Shown here one piece after another: positions 12,872-25,452 of a DNA stretch of 64,000 bases. Origin of the DNA: Papio anubis (lineage: Eukaryota; Chordata; Mammalia; Primates; Cercopithecidae). The DNA lies in assembly GCF_008728515.1 (NCBI RefSeq), contig NC_044985.1, positions 77,228,155-77,292,154 on the forward strand, in the 5' to 3' direction. Both the position numbers and the translations under genes were made by a program. The notes beneath the pieces are model-generated. The model was given only the letters and a program-made list of their open reading frames with translations. It had not been told where the DNA came from and did not search any database. The stretch's first letter is position 1. Each line of letters begins with the position of its first letter.

Positions 12872-13652
12872 TTCTTTTTTTCATATTTTTTATTATACTT
12901 TATGTTCTAAGGTACATGTGCACAATGTGCAGTTTTGTTACATATGTATACATGTGCCATGTTGGTGTGCTGCACCCATTAACTCATCATTTACATTAGG
13001 TATATGTCCTAATGCTATCCCCCCCCGCTCCCCCCACCCCACAACAGGCCCCGGAGTGTGATGTTCCCCTTCCTGTTTTCAAGTGTTCTCATTGTTCAAT
13101 TCCCACCTATGAATGAGAACATGTGGTTTTTGGTTTTCTGCTCTTGGGATAGTTTGCTGAGAATGATGGTTTCCAGCTGCATCTATGTCCCTACAAAGGA
13201 CATGAACTCATCCGTTTTTATGGCTGCATAGTATTCCATGGTGTATCTGTGCCACATTTTCTTAATCCAGTCTATCATTGATGGACATTTGGGTTGGTTC
13301 CAAGTCTTTGCTATTGTGAATAGTGCCACAATAAGCATATATGTGCTTGTGTCTTTATAGCAGCATGATTTAGAATCCTTTGGGTATATACCCAGTAATG
13401 GGATGGCTGGGTCATATGGTACTTCTAGTTCTAGATCCTTGAGGAATCGTCACACTGTCTTCCATAATGGTTGAACTAGTTTACAGTTACACAAACAGTG
13501 TAAAAGTGTTCCTATTTCTCCACCTCCTCTCCGGCACCTGTTGTTTCCTGACTTTTTAATGACTGCCATTCTAACTGGTGTGAGATGGTATCTCATTGTG
13601 GTTTTGATTTTCATTTCTCTGATGGCTAGTGATGATGAGCATTTTTTCTTTT
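12872..13652 (-). mobile_element. L1PA 3' end, 5'-truncated
   Basis: Reverse complement of a primate L1PA 3' UTR and end of ORF2: T-rich start, 'GGTACATGTGCACAATG', 'CATGTGCCATGTTGGTGTG', a C-rich run at 13020-13040, and 'TATACCCAGTAATGGGATGG'. It is much less diverged than the L1 at 9119. The insert is about 780 bp, truncated at GATGATGAGCATTTTTT. Confidence 0.95.
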
Positions 13653-14734
13653 GACCCCTGAATGAGAGGAATAAATGGAAGAGGTTGAGATTATAGTATC
13701 TAGAATATAGGAGAAAATGTTCCTAGGAGCTGAGTTTCCTTCCCTTCTTTTAAAATCTATTATAGATTTGCATTCAGGTTGAAGTCTAGAATTAGCTGTG
13801 GTTGCTATGTTGCAGGGCCATTAAAGGGGGTCAACTAGGAGGAACAGCATGCAACCAGAAGCAGTAAGTCTTACTCCTTGCCTTCTGCTTTCAGTAGCCT
13901 TTTATTCCTCTCTAAGAGTAACTGTAGAGCCACAGCCCTAGCTTGTGATGCTTAGAGTTATGAATATATGGAGCTGAAAGACTACTGCTTGTTAACCAAT
14001 GTGGTATTCCCAGTAGCTCTGGATTATCTAACAAGTAAAAGAGATGCTTTGGGTATAGGTAATATAACTTTCAAGATAGAAGGGATTAAAAAAAACTAAT
14101 AGTCATAATAAATAAAACACTGAAAACATACCTGAATCTATTAAGTGTGCTTTTCCTGCTCTCTATTCTCATTCCAGGGTGTGTATTTCCTCTCATGGAC
14201 AATTTTTTGGCACCTTAAGGATTACTTGGATTCACTACAGTCACTTTCTTTTATTCAAACACAAATTAGGTTCCCATATGGCTTCTTTTCATAAGTACAT
14301 AGTTAATTCTAATCATAGCAAGCTTAGGTAAGTGCTAACTGCCCCCATGTTAGGGACAAATTATCTTCACTCCCTTTTGCTCCAACTCATTCATGTGTGG
14401 TTCATTCAAATTAATAATTGATTATTATCATAACCCAGGGTCTTACTTTCAGAAATGTGGTGTACAAATGTAAATTAATGGAGCTGATAACCAATTCTTC
14501 CCTTATACCTATACTTCTGAGTCATAAATTGGCATTGTTTCCTGGCTTTGTCCTCTATTTGTCATTGGATTCTTACTGAGTACAATGTTCTCTGAACAAA
14601 ACTTATTAACACAATTTAAATTTTACATGCATTGAAATAATTCCTTCAGAAAGATCGGGGGGAACAGACGTTATGTTAATGAGTCAATAATGTGAGGGTC
14701 AGATTGGTTGAAAAACACACACTCAAAGGTCAAG
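13653..14734. other. Unannotated stretch
   Basis: Unique-looking sequence; no repeat, exon or RNA gene recognised. Confidence 0.4.
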
Positions 14735-14739
14735 AGGCA

Positions 14740-15133
14740 CGTATTAGTTTGTTAGGGCTGCCATAACAAAATATCACAGAATGGGTGGTTTAAACAACAG
14801 AAATTTATTTTCTCACAGTTCTTGAGACCAGAAGTCCAAAATCAAGGGGAAAATATGGCTGGTGTCTGGTAAAAGCACTCTCCATGGATGGCAAATGAAT
14901 GCCATCTCCCTGTGTGTTCACATGACCTCTTCTTGATGCATAGAGGGAAAGTGAACAAGCCTTGTGTTGTCTATTCTTATAAGAACACAAATCCTATGGG
15001 ATCAGGGTTCCATTTGTATGACCACAATTAACCTTCATTTCCTCCTTAGATTCTCCAACTTCATATATGGCCACACTGGAAGTTAAGTCTTCAACATATG
15101 CATTTTAGGACAACAAACATTCAATCCATGACA
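14740..15133 (-). mobile_element. MLT1-type LTR (ERVL-MaLR), solo
   Basis: Plus-strand start CGTATTAGTTTGTTAGGGC and end CAATCCATGACA are the reverse complement of MLT1 termini. Internal phrases 'ACACAAATCCTATGGGATC' and 'AACATATGCATTTTAGG' agree. A perfect 5-bp target duplication AGGCA lies at 14735-14739 and 15134-15138, showing a complete solo LTR. Confidence 0.9.
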
Positions 15134-15138
15134 AGGCA

Positions 15139-15298
15139 GGAAAGACACACTTTTCTTCATCTCTCTTACAATTAAAGCAAGGGTTTGTTTGGTAATAGTC
15201 TTTTTTTTCTTTTATAGGTCTCCACCTAATACAAAAAACTATTTTCAACCTTTTTATTCTTTCGCAGGAATTGTAGACAGTAATTCAATTAAGTCTAA
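15139..15298. other. Spacer between two MLT1 LTRs
   Basis: 160 bp with no feature recognised apart from a T-run at about 15202. Confidence 0.4.
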
Positions 15299-15303
15299 AA
15301 TAA

Positions 15304-15674
15304 TATCTTAGTTAGTTCAGGCTGCCATAAAAAGGTATGGTGAACTAGGTGGCTTATACACAACAGACGTTTATTCCTCTCAGTTCTGGGGGCTAGAGGT
15401 CTGATATCAGAGGGCATGGTCAGCCTTATTGGGTTCTGGCAGGCACCCTCTTCCAGGTTGTTGGTTGCCAACTTCTCTTTACATTCTCACATGGGGGAAG
15501 GAGGGCTAGAGTGCTTTCTGCTGTCCCCTTTATACGGGTACTAATGCCATCCACGAGTGCTGTACCCCCATGACCTAAGTACCTCACAAAGGCTACAACT
15601 CCTAATACCAATACCTGGGGTTTAGGATATGAAAATGTGAATCTGGGAAAGTCACAAGCATCCAGTTCATAACA
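15304..15674 (-). mobile_element. MLT1-type LTR (ERVL-MaLR), solo
   Basis: Starts TATCTTAGTTAGTTCAGGC and ends CAGTTCATAACA on the plus strand, the reverse complement of MLT1 termini. A perfect 5-bp target duplication AATAA lies at 15299-15303 and 15675-15679. It has the same orientation as its neighbour but a different duplication, so the two are independent insertions. Confidence 0.88.
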
Positions 15675-15679
15675 AATAA

Positions 15680-17886
15680 CATGATTACACCAGACCAGAA
15701 ATGACCCACACTGGTAACAGAAACAAGAGCTGACGGAAAGTGAGCATTTTTACTTTGAGGAAAATATTGCTTGTCTTGTGTTTGCACTTGTGATATTCAT
15801 CCTTGTACTAGACCAACAGGAAGGACATTTTCTACACAAGGTATTTTTTTACATGTAATTTATGGAGTAATTTGTGTAAGGTTAGCAGTTTAGCAGTTGA
15901 GCATTGCAGAACACTAAAGGAAATATTCTTTAGTAAAATGCAGCAATTAAAGAAACAGATTCATTTGTAAGTGAAGTAGTTGCTGAGAAGTACAAGGTTA
16001 TTTTGCTTAAAAAAATACCAAAATACCAAAATACATCAACGTATTGTAAACTTTCTCCCTTTTTCACATTTACCCATAGTAACACACATGCAAAAATCCT
16101 GAACTTGTAAAAAGAAATACCCTGTAAAGGTGTATTTAAAAATAGGTTATAGAGGCACCAGGGATCTTACCGTAAATGTAAATTTGGTAAACATGATATG
16201 ATATAATAAACGAGAATTATAACAATGAAATTACATAGGAGAGGATGAATATGAAATACATTTAGAAAAACCATTATAGGCATAGGATTCAGTGATTACT
16301 TTATATACTACTGAGCAAACCCGTTAAATGCTGTAATTTTTAGTTTTCTTTAAATATAGTTTTTTCAAAAGTTCCCACAAGTTTATAATGAAGAATGAAT
16401 GAGATAATGCATGCAACGATGCCTTCAACCTATGTAAAGTATATACATTTTTATTTCCTAATGATATTTGAAAATGAGCCTTATAGAGCCACAAGGGAGG
16501 GAGATATTAAATGAGTAACTTTATAATTATTTTATTATAGTTGTAATACGTGTCTCAAAGTAAAATGACATACTGTTGTAGCAGTTTATAAACAGGGTAC
16601 TTGGTTTAGCTGAGGGAATTCATCGTTAAGTAGTTAATATAAACACAGAATTTTGCTATAATTATAGTTAAAATAACTGGCAGTATAATTCATTTTTTCT
16701 TCTCGATTCGCCTTACAGCATAAAGAGAATAGAGGCATGTTTTCATGTTTCTCAAGATATCTGGTGTAAAACTTTCCAAAACATCTTTATTGACAAAAAT
16801 ACAATATCTTTTTAAGATAATATTCAAATATAAAAATACCATGAAGTAAAAGAGATTATTTAATGTTGAGCTCCAATACTCTGATAAGCCTCAATTTCTA
16901 CCATATATATATTTAGTTATTTTACTTATTTTACCATGAGTTTTTATTATGCAAATGATGTAAAAATGTGCATTTGCTTGCTTATTTGTGATATAGAAAA
17001 AAAAAGTCTGATGTATAGTCACATCTCTGGACTTCATTAAAAATTCAAGGTTCTCATTTCCCTCAGTGTAGGCTGCTTCTCATACAGAAGTCTGCAGTAG
17101 GTGAAGAAGCATGATCACTTTTCTTCTCCACACCAGTGTTGCTTTCCTTCTAGGCCTCAAGTCACTCCTAGTATTTCAGTCTCATTTTCTTTTTCTCCCA
17201 TGGTTGGAGTGTGGAGGAACAGAAAGGAGGCAAGTCAGGAATTGATTTATTTTATTGACGTTAATATGTTTCTGTTTTTTTAATAGACAATGAAGATGCT
17301 TGGAGCTCAATTCTACTAGGGTTGAATTTGTGAGGTTTTTGGAGACTCTCCATTAACATAGATAATTCCTCTGTAGATTTCTTAACACTTCTGTTCTCCA
17401 TTTGGCATCTTAGCTCTTTGCTCTCAATTTCTGGTTTCCAACAATAGATCCAACATAGATATTCTCTTCCGGTGCTTCATCAGGTAACTGTCTTAGACAA
17501 AGTCCCTTTAAAGCAGCTCCAGATAAATTATCTTTGTTACCTAAGACTAAAAGGAATATATTCTGACATCATTTGCCCAGAAATCTCTGAAGAGAATCTT
17601 GTTTCCTAGACAGCCATCTCCCCTCAGTCAAACAGATGGTTAGCCAATCATCTTTGCAGGATTTCAGGTTTCTCATCCATGAGTATGGAACCAGTCATTG
17701 TGTTCCCTTTCCCCCAAGATGTCAAAGAAAACAGTCCAAGATCCCTTTATGATCTTCTGAACCTTTTCTTACTGGGTTAAAAACAAGATTGAAGCAGCAT
17801 CCTCTATTATGACTGCCAGGAAAGGGTCAGACTCACATTGTACTAGCAATTTCTTCCAAAAAAAATTCCTCCCCATCTGATTTTTC
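15680..17886. other. Unannotated stretch
   Basis: About 2.2 kb, AT-rich to 17000 and then more mixed in composition. No recognised repeat, exon or RNA gene. Confidence 0.4.
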
Positions 17887-17902
17887 AAAACTACTGCCTT
17901 TA

Positions 17903-18232
17903 GGCCCGGCGCGGTGGCTCAAGCCTGTAATCCCAGCACTTTGGGAGGCCGAGACGGGCGGATCACGAGGTCAAGAGATAGAGACAATCGTGGCTAACAC
18001 GGTGAAACCCCGTCTCTACTAAAAAATACAAAAAAAAACTAGCCAGGCGAGGTGGCGGGCGCCTGTAGTCCCAGGTACTCAGGAGGCTGAGGCAGCAGAA
18101 TGGCGTGAACCTGGGAGGCGGAGCTTGCAGTGAGCTGAGATCTGGCCACTGCACTCCAGCCTGGGCGACAGAGCAAGACTCTGTCTCAAAAAAAAAACCA
18201 AAAAAAAAAAAAAAAAAAAACCAAAAAAACAA
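17903..18232 (+). mobile_element. AluY, Old World monkey type, full length
   Basis: Full-length Alu starting GGCCCGGCGCGGTGGCTC, with GGCTCAAGCC in the left arm and GATCTGGCCACTG in the right arm (one change from the cercopithecid-typical GATCCGGCCACTG). The A-rich tail has CC interruptions. Perfect 16-bp target duplication AAAACTACTGCCTTTA at 17887-17902 and 18233-18248. Low divergence and an intact duplication mark a recent insertion. Confidence 0.98.
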
Positions 18233-18248
18233 AAAACTACTGCCTTTA

Positions 18249-20164
18249 TACATTCAAAGGAGATAATCTAAATAATTCAAAATTAATTTTTGACCACCTC
18301 TTTGCTCATCCCTTCCCAAGTCATCTCACAACTCATAGATGTTGGGGATCATAACATGAGACATCTGATACTGAGTCAGTAACAATCCCATTTGGCGTCC
18401 TAGTACAATATACAAAAAATTCATAAGCAAAATGACAGAGTACCATAGACAATGCTGACAAAGTCTTTTAATCATTTGCAGTACTTTTTAAAATTAGCTC
18501 ATTATTAATTTCCTGCCAGGAAATCATTGCTCTAAACAATGTATATAATTCTGATATGTCATTATTAATTCTATTTTGCTGACAGCTAAATTAATGGGTG
18601 ATTTTTTTTTCTTATTTCAGGACATAGAGAACTGTTTTAAACATTTATTTTGAAATAAAATGCACTGTATAATTGTGTATAAAATTCATCATTCATTTCA
18701 GAATTAGTTTATCTTTTCAAGAGTTTTCTTGGGCTGCACAATTGATCATACATTTTTCATACTATTTTAGATTTGTACATTTTTGTATTTGGTATAATTT
18801 AGTTCCAACTGTGTTAGAAAATGAATACCAAATACTATCTGGAGGCAAACTGAGGGGAAAAGTGCTTTATCTGGTAAACTGAAATGTTAGGTCATTAATC
18901 ATATTCTTCCTCATCATGTCTTTTATCCCCAAGACAGATTATTTGCATTCAAGTCATACAAGGAGGGTTATAAGTCACAGCCATATCTAAAGTGAGAAAC
19001 CTGGGCATATTTAGTATTCTTTAAGTCTTCATTCTAACCTCCTAGTTTTCTTTTATATATTCAAGAGACTATAAAATTAGAAACAAACAAATAAACAAAA
19101 TAGCACTTCCTCAACTCCTTTGAAGCTAAGATTCTTCAGGTAGATTTACTCACATAAAACTTGCAGGCAGAAGAAAGAAATATGATCAAATAGATGGGTG
19201 AAGAAGTTTTGGTCTTTTGGCTGTTTCTCTTCTGAAACCGCTGATAGATATTTTATACAGAATTACACAGTGCGTTATACTTCAGAATGAATGTTTTAAA
19301 TAGTTCTCTGTGTCCTGAAATAAGAAAAAAAATCCATTCATTTAGCTGTCAGTGAAATAGAGTTAATAATGACTTATACCACAATGACTTATCAGAGGTT
19401 ACTACTTCCAAGTGACTGAAAAACAAGTTTTATAACAATGTCACCAGTGTTTCTTCTGGCCATTTTCTGCCATGTATAATCCAAGTCTTATTCTCTAGTG
19501 TATATATTTTACTAAATTATTATTTTCTTAAACTAGCAAGAATGTATTCTATTTTGTCCAGCTAAGATAGCAGGCAGCAATGAAGACATTAGAGGCCTAG
19601 TACAATCTAAATAAAGAATTGATGGTTTCTGACTTGAATGGGTTCAAGGGCTATGGAATTCTAGTTAGAAGTTGAGGAAGAAAAATCACGTCAAAAGATT
19701 CGGCAAAGTTTTTTTTTTTTTATGTTACTAGGAAAGGTGGGTGGAAAGATGCAAAAGTTCTGTAGACATACTGGATATTATCATTTGACAGTTTAAGGGC
19801 CATAGGAAATTCAAGACTATGGAATGGGTTGATTCCTTCTAATTAGGAAAGATGATAAAGTGAAAATTTAAAGATTTTAAATGGCCAATGCAAGGCTTTG
19901 TCAGAAAATCAGAAGCTTCTTCTATTTTTTTAAGTGCCATATATATTGCAGCTGCAGCTCTGATTAATTAAAAAAACAGGTTCAAAATTCACATCCGTGC
20001 CAAGAGAAATATGTAACTTTGGTTAAGAGAATGTGGGAACCTTCAGAGAATTTGGGTGACTTTAAGTAATGAGAATTTAATCCCACTAGAACTTCCTTGC
20101 CAGCAGAAGTAGTACATTTTTTCACCTCTTTATATATTGAGGGTGTTTCTACCTTTTATAAAAG
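18249..20164. other. Unannotated stretch
   Basis: Unique-looking sequence with no recognised repeat, exon or RNA gene. A T12 run lies near 19711. Confidence 0.4.
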
Positions 20165-21316
20165 CACACAAGAGATTCAGCAAAAACAGTACTAAGAGGG
20201 AAGTTTATAATAATAAATGCCTACATTAAAAGAAAGATCTGAAATAAACAACTTTATACTTTAAGAAACTAAAAAAGAAGAAGTTACATGCAAAATTCAC
20301 AAAAGGAAAGAAATAATAAAGACCAGAACAGAAATAAATAAAATAGAGACTACAAAAACAGTAGGAAAAAACAAAAAAAAACAAAAAAACAAAAAAAAAA
20401 AACAACAAAAAAAAAACCAGTAAAAGAAAGAGTTGGTTCTCTGAAAGATGTGATTGAAAACCCCTTAACCAATGGGGGGAAAAAAGAGAGAAAGCTAACA
20501 AAAAATCAGAAACATAAGAAGAGTCATAATAAAGATGCCACAGGAATAAAAAGATTAGAGACTACCATGAAAATTATTTATTAGCAAACGGAACAACCTA
20601 TAATAAAGGAACAAATTCCTAGAAACATAAAACCTGTCAAGCCTGAATCAAGAAGAAATAGAAAGCCTGAACAGGCAAATAATAAAAAAAAGAAGCATCA
20701 GTAATTCAAAACCTCTCAAAAAAGAATAGCCCAGGGCAGGATGACTTCACACGTGAATTCTAAAAAATATGAAAGAATAATTAATGCCAAACCTTTGTAC
20801 ACTCTTCTCTCAAATAGAAGAAGGTGGAACATATCCAAACTCATTTTATTAAGCAAGCATCACACTAATAACAACACAAAGCAAAGACAACACAAGAAAA
20901 TAAAAGTACAGGCAAATATTCCTGATGAATATAGATGCAAAAATCCTCAACAAAATACTAGCAAACTGAATCCAATAGCACAATAAAAAGACCATACATC
21001 ATGGCCAAATAGAATTTACCCCTCTGATGCAAGGGCTGTTTAATATATACAAAGCAATTAATAAATACACTATATTAACAGAAGGAAGGTTTAAAATCAC
21101 ACAATCATCTCAATAGAGAGAAAAAATGTTAGAAAAGATTTAAGACAATTTTGTGATTAAAAACTTTCAATAAATTAGGTATAGAAAGAACTTACCTTAA
21201 CACAATAAAGGTCATATACGAAATGCCCAAGGTTCACATTATAGTCAATGGTGAAAAATTAAAAACTTTTTCTCTAAGACCAGGAATTAGGCAAGCTTAT
21301 TTATGCTTGCTGCTAC

Positions 21317-21620
21317 TTTTTTTTTTTTTTTTTTTTTTGAGATGGAGTCTTGCTCTGTTGCCCAGGCTGTAGTGCAGTGGCGGGATCTCAGCTCACTGCA
21401 AGCTCCACCTCCTGGGTTTATGCCATTCTCCTGCCTTAGCCTCCCAAGTAGCTGGGACTACAGACACCCGCCACGTCACCCGGCTAGTTTTTTGTATTTT
21501 TTAGTAGAGACGGGGTTTCACCTTGTTAGCCAGGATGGTCTCAATCTCCTGACCTTGTGATCCACCCATCTCGGCCTTCCAAAGTGCTGGGATTACAGGC
21601 TTGAGCCACTGCGCCTGGCC
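21317..21620 (-). mobile_element. AluY, Old World monkey type, in L1
   Basis: Reverse-strand Alu opening with a long T-run and ending in CACTGCGCCTGGCC; it carries GGCTTGAGCC, the complement of the monkey-type left arm. Target duplication around TATGCTTGCTAC (21302 side with an extra TGC; 21621 side). It interrupts the L1 ORF2 relic and is younger than it. Confidence 0.95.
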
Positions 21621-22141
21621 TATGCTTGCTACTTCTGTTTAACATGGCACTAGAGGTCCTAGCCAAAGAAATTAGGCAAGAAAAAGAAATAAAATGCATT
21701 CAAATTAGAAAGAAAGATGTAAAATTATCTATATTTATAAATGACATAATATTACATGTAGAAAACCCTAAAGATGCCATCCCAAATTGTTGAAACTAAT
21801 AAATGAATTTAGTAAAATGCAGGGTACACAATCAACATAAAACTCAGTTGTATTTCTATACACTAACAAGAAACTATCTGGAAAAGAAATCAAGACAATA
21901 ATCCCATTTACAATAGCATCAAAAAGAAGAAAATACTCAGGAATAAAGTTAACCAATGGGGAGAAAGACTTGTACACTGAAAACTACAAAATGAAGAAAG
22001 AGTTTAAAGCAGACACATATAAGTGAAAAGATATCTTGTGTTCATTGGTTAGAAAAATTAAAATTGTGACAGTGTCTTTAATATCAAAAGCAATCTACAG
22101 ATTCACTGTAATCCCTATCAAAATTCCAATGACATTTTCCC

Positions 22142-22232
22142 ACAGAAATATATATATTAAATATATAATTATTTATTATTGAATATATATTAAATGTAAG
22201 TATATATTTAATTTATATATATCTCTCTCCTA
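22142..22232. repeat. AT-rich low-complexity run in L1
   Basis: Mixed (AT)n and ATTT-type repeats. Confidence 0.8.
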
Positions 22233-23030
22233 AAGTTTATATGGAAACACAAATGTTCTTGAAGAGCCAAAGGAATTTTGAGCAAGAAAAATTCTGGAGG
22301 TATCTTAGTTTCTGTTTATGGAATATATTACAAATGGCATAAAATCAGACATAGAGATCAATAGAACAAAATAGAGAACCTAGAAATAAATCCACACATA
22401 TTCATTCAACTGATTTTTGACAAGGGTGCCAAGAATACACAATGGGGAAAGAACAGTCTCTTCAAAAAATCGTGGTGAGAAAACTGGATATACACATACA
22501 AAGAAGTGAAAAATACAAGTGAACCTTTATTTTAAACCATACACAAAAATAAACTCAGAACAGACTAAAGATTTAAATATCAGACCTGAAACCATAAAAC
22601 TAAAATAAAACATAGGGGAAAACCTTGACATTGGCTTTGGCTATGATTTCATGAATATGATAACAAAATCACAGGCAACATAAGTAAAAGGATACAAATG
22701 GGATTACATAAAACTAAATGGTTTCTGCAGCGCAAAGGAAACAACAAAATGAGAAAACAATCTAAAGAATGGAAGAAATATTTGCAAATGATTTTTCCAA
22801 TAAAAGGTATTTATTTCACTTGCTTGCCAAATGTGACCCTAACTCCTTGGTCACAGTGAAATTTAAATCTGAATCTCAAAGAGATACCTGCACTCCCATG
22901 TTCATTGTAGCATTATTTACAATAGCCAAGATGTGGGGGAAACTTAAGCGTCCATCAAATGATAAATGGATAAAGAAAATGTGCTATATACAGAAAATGG
23001 AGTATTATTCACCCTTAAAAACTGTTTCCA

Positions 23031-23203
23031 GCCGGCACGGTGGCTCATGTCTGTAATCCCAGAACTTTGGGAAGCCTAGGCAGATGGATTGCTGAGCTCA
23101 GGAGCTCGAGACCAGCCTTGGAAACATGGTGAAACTCCATCTCTACTAAAATACAAAAAATTAGCTGTGTGTGACAGCGTGCGCCTGTAGTCCCAGCTGC
23201 TCG
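23031..23203 (+). mobile_element. AluJ-type fragment, left arm only
   Basis: Starts GCCGGCACGGTGGCTCATG and stops after CCCAGCTGCTCG with no right arm and no A-tail. 'GAGCTCAGGAGCTCGAGACC' is an older AluJ-like diagnostic. The loss of the 3' part suggests a later deletion or rearrangement at 23203. Confidence 0.85.
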
Positions 23204-23749
23204 TTCCAAGTTTTCACATTTCTGAAATATACATGCACTTGTTTTATTCCCAGTGAAATTTTTGAAGGGCTTTCATTACATGAGTTGATACGCATTTTCA
23301 TGGGAAAAATTTTTTAAAATATTGATGAAACAGTGTGGTGTAGGAGACACTAAATATACACCTTTCATGTCAGTTTGCTTGGAATTTGACACATATATAT
23401 GCAAAAAACACTGAGAGACTTGTTTTTCCCTGTTGTTTCTCATGATCTCTTTGTTCAAATTTATAAAATGTGTTTTTTTAATTGTAAAAATCATATAAGT
23501 ACAATTTGGAAGGTATGGGAAAGTACAAAGCCAAAATCTATATATATATATTATAAGAGTGTGTAAACTGTTTATTTCCCTAATGTAATTATTACCTGTA
23601 TATATAATATAAAGCTGTATATATACATATATGCAAATATACATTACATAAGCAAGTACAAATTATACTTTACATGTAGTATTCTATGTGGTATTGGCCT
23701 TTTAAACTTAATATTTTCATTTTATTATATATTCTTTGAAAACCAAATT
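23204..23749. other. Unannotated stretch with AT-rich microsatellite
   Basis: Unique-looking sequence containing an (AT)n-rich run at about 23536-23645. A 122-aa minus-strand frame over this run is low-complexity and not credible as a gene. Confidence 0.45.
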
Positions 23750-24242
23750 CTTAGTGAGCACCTTGTTTCTCCCAAGCCCTGGAGCTACCCTAGGGAGAAG
23801 CCAGGAGACAATGGGAGGAAAAGACTCCAAGAAAATCATCTGCAGGCATTTTTCCTAGATGTGGGACTGAAAGAAGGATGCCATTTTCAATTCAGGCTCA
23901 TGCAAAGTCTGTCAGTGTTTTACAACCCAGCTGTAGTGGCCACCATAGATATTTTAATCTCTGCCCAGAAATTGGAGTGTTTGCTCTGTAGTGGGGGAAA
24001 AGCCCCCCACAGCCAGAACTGAGTGGTGACTGTTGCAGTGCATCCTCAGAGTAAGTGCTAAAATTGTGCTATCGCCTTTCACTGGATTGGAGTGGGAGGA
24101 CAGTTGCTGAAGCCACCGTTTATCCCGGGCAGGGTGATTTGTGGCCAGGAGAAACAGCTTTGCGGCCTAGGGACCATCTGCATATGTCATTGCTGGATGC
24201 CCCAGTCTGTTATGCTACTTAGAAGAGTGTTCCCCACCAATA

Positions 24243-25452
24243 CTGAGGAGTGGGAGGGAGGTGGATCCCATTTGTGCTCACCTGGATTGGGAGCATGAGC
24301 CATATCTTTAATCCCTTGCAAAGAACTTAATCTAGTGTCACCCCCATTGCTCGATGCCTGGGCATATTTCCAGGCATTCAGAGCACTTGCTTCCTTGAAA
24401 TAGGGGCCTGAGCTGCCCTTCCCTTCTCCTGCAAAGACCTAGTTGTAGCAGCAGTTCCTCTGTTCTGCAGCAATTACTCTACTTCTTGCCAGGTGACATA
24501 TTTCTAGGCAATTGGCATACCTGCCCACCTGGATTAGGTGCCTGAATTGCCCCTTCCTTCCTGAGAAGAGATCTTAGTGCAGTGGTACTCTCTGCTCTAT
24601 GCCCAGGCATAATTTCAACCATTCAGTCCACCATCTTGACTGGATTAGAAGCCTGGGTCATCCCTCTCTCCAGGTCGGAAATCTTGGAGCAGTGGCGCCC
24701 TCTTCCATCCACACTCAGGCAGAATTCCGGGCATTCGGCACAGGGGCTTTCTCGGATTAGAATCTGAGTCTCTCCTCCTTTTCTGTGCGTAGATTTTGGT
24801 GCTGCAGTACCATCTCTGCTCCACACCCAGGCATACTTCCAAGCATTCAATGTACCTACTTGCCTAGAGGAAAAGCCTGGGCTGACTCTCCCTTTTCCTG
24901 TGGAGACCTAGGTACATTGGAACCCCCTCTGCTCCATGCCCAGATATATATCTAGGCATTTGGAACACTCACTCTTCCAGGTTATGAATTCAGGCTGTCC
25001 CTCTCTTCCTGGACAGCCAACTTGGGACATTGGAGTTATCTCCACTCCACACCTTGGCACTTGTCTGGGCGCTTGGAAGCTGCCCTTCAGATACCCACCC
25101 CTTGGAGCTAGTGTTTACACCTGCCATTGGGTGACATGTAGGTGAGCCTGCTTGGTGTAGCCCCATTCAGCTAGGTTCCCCACTCCAGAGCTAAGCTGGG
25201 AACTCAGATTACTATCCATTTCACAGGACACACCATTGGCTGAGGCAACAGTGAGCTTCTCAAGGTAAACAAAGATCATGCAGAGAGAGATATGTGTTGG
25301 CTGCAGCCAGTTCTAACCCATAGTGCTACCTACTGGTGTAGATGTCAAGCTGCACAACCAAACAAAAAATCTGACACCAGGGAATAAAGATATGACTCAT
25401 GCTCCCAATCCAGGTGAGCACAAATGGGATCCACCTCCCTCCCACTCCTCAG
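24243..25452. repeat. 73-bp inverted repeat arms (24243-24315 / 25380-25452)
   Basis: The two arms are reverse complements at 71 of 73 positions, including 57 consecutive perfect matches (24243-24299 against 25396-25452). The 1,064-bp loop contains the 112-bp monomer array. Confidence 0.95.
24320..25110 (+). repeat. Tandem array of seven ~112-bp units in L1 5' UTR
   Basis: Recurrent anchor 'GGCATATTTCCAGGCATTC' (and variants) at about 24361, 24495, 24606, 24718, 24830, 24943 and 25056, giving spacings of 134, 111, 112, 112, 113 and 113 bp. Each unit also has a 'CTGGATTAG..GCCTGGG' block and a 'CTCTGCTCCA' block. The units are diverged from each other. Confidence 0.85.

Larger units (their letters stand above)
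20165..23030 (+). mobile_element. L1 ORF2 fragment, split by an AluY
   Basis: Sense ORF2 remnant from the reverse transcriptase region ('CAGTACTAAGAGGGAAGTTT' near 20190) to the C-terminal part ('TGGAGTATTATTCACCC' near 23010), with AluY at 21317-21620 removed. There are multiple stops and frameshifts, so no protein is made. It is A-rich at 20370-20420. The 3' UTR is missing because the element ends at the next Alu fragment. Grade L1MA/L1MB by divergence. Confidence 0.9.

Noticed and set aside
17963..18253. 96-aa minus-strand open frame
   Set aside because: Antisense of the AluY at 17903.
23276..23644. 122-aa minus-strand open frame rich in I and Y
   Set aside because: Driven by (AT)n low-complexity sequence; no domain, no splice context.
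24320..25110. Tandem ~112-bp array as a CRISPR-like or satellite array
   Set aside because: Eukaryotic context, diverged units without spacer/repeat alternation, and position inside an L1 5' UTR explain it.
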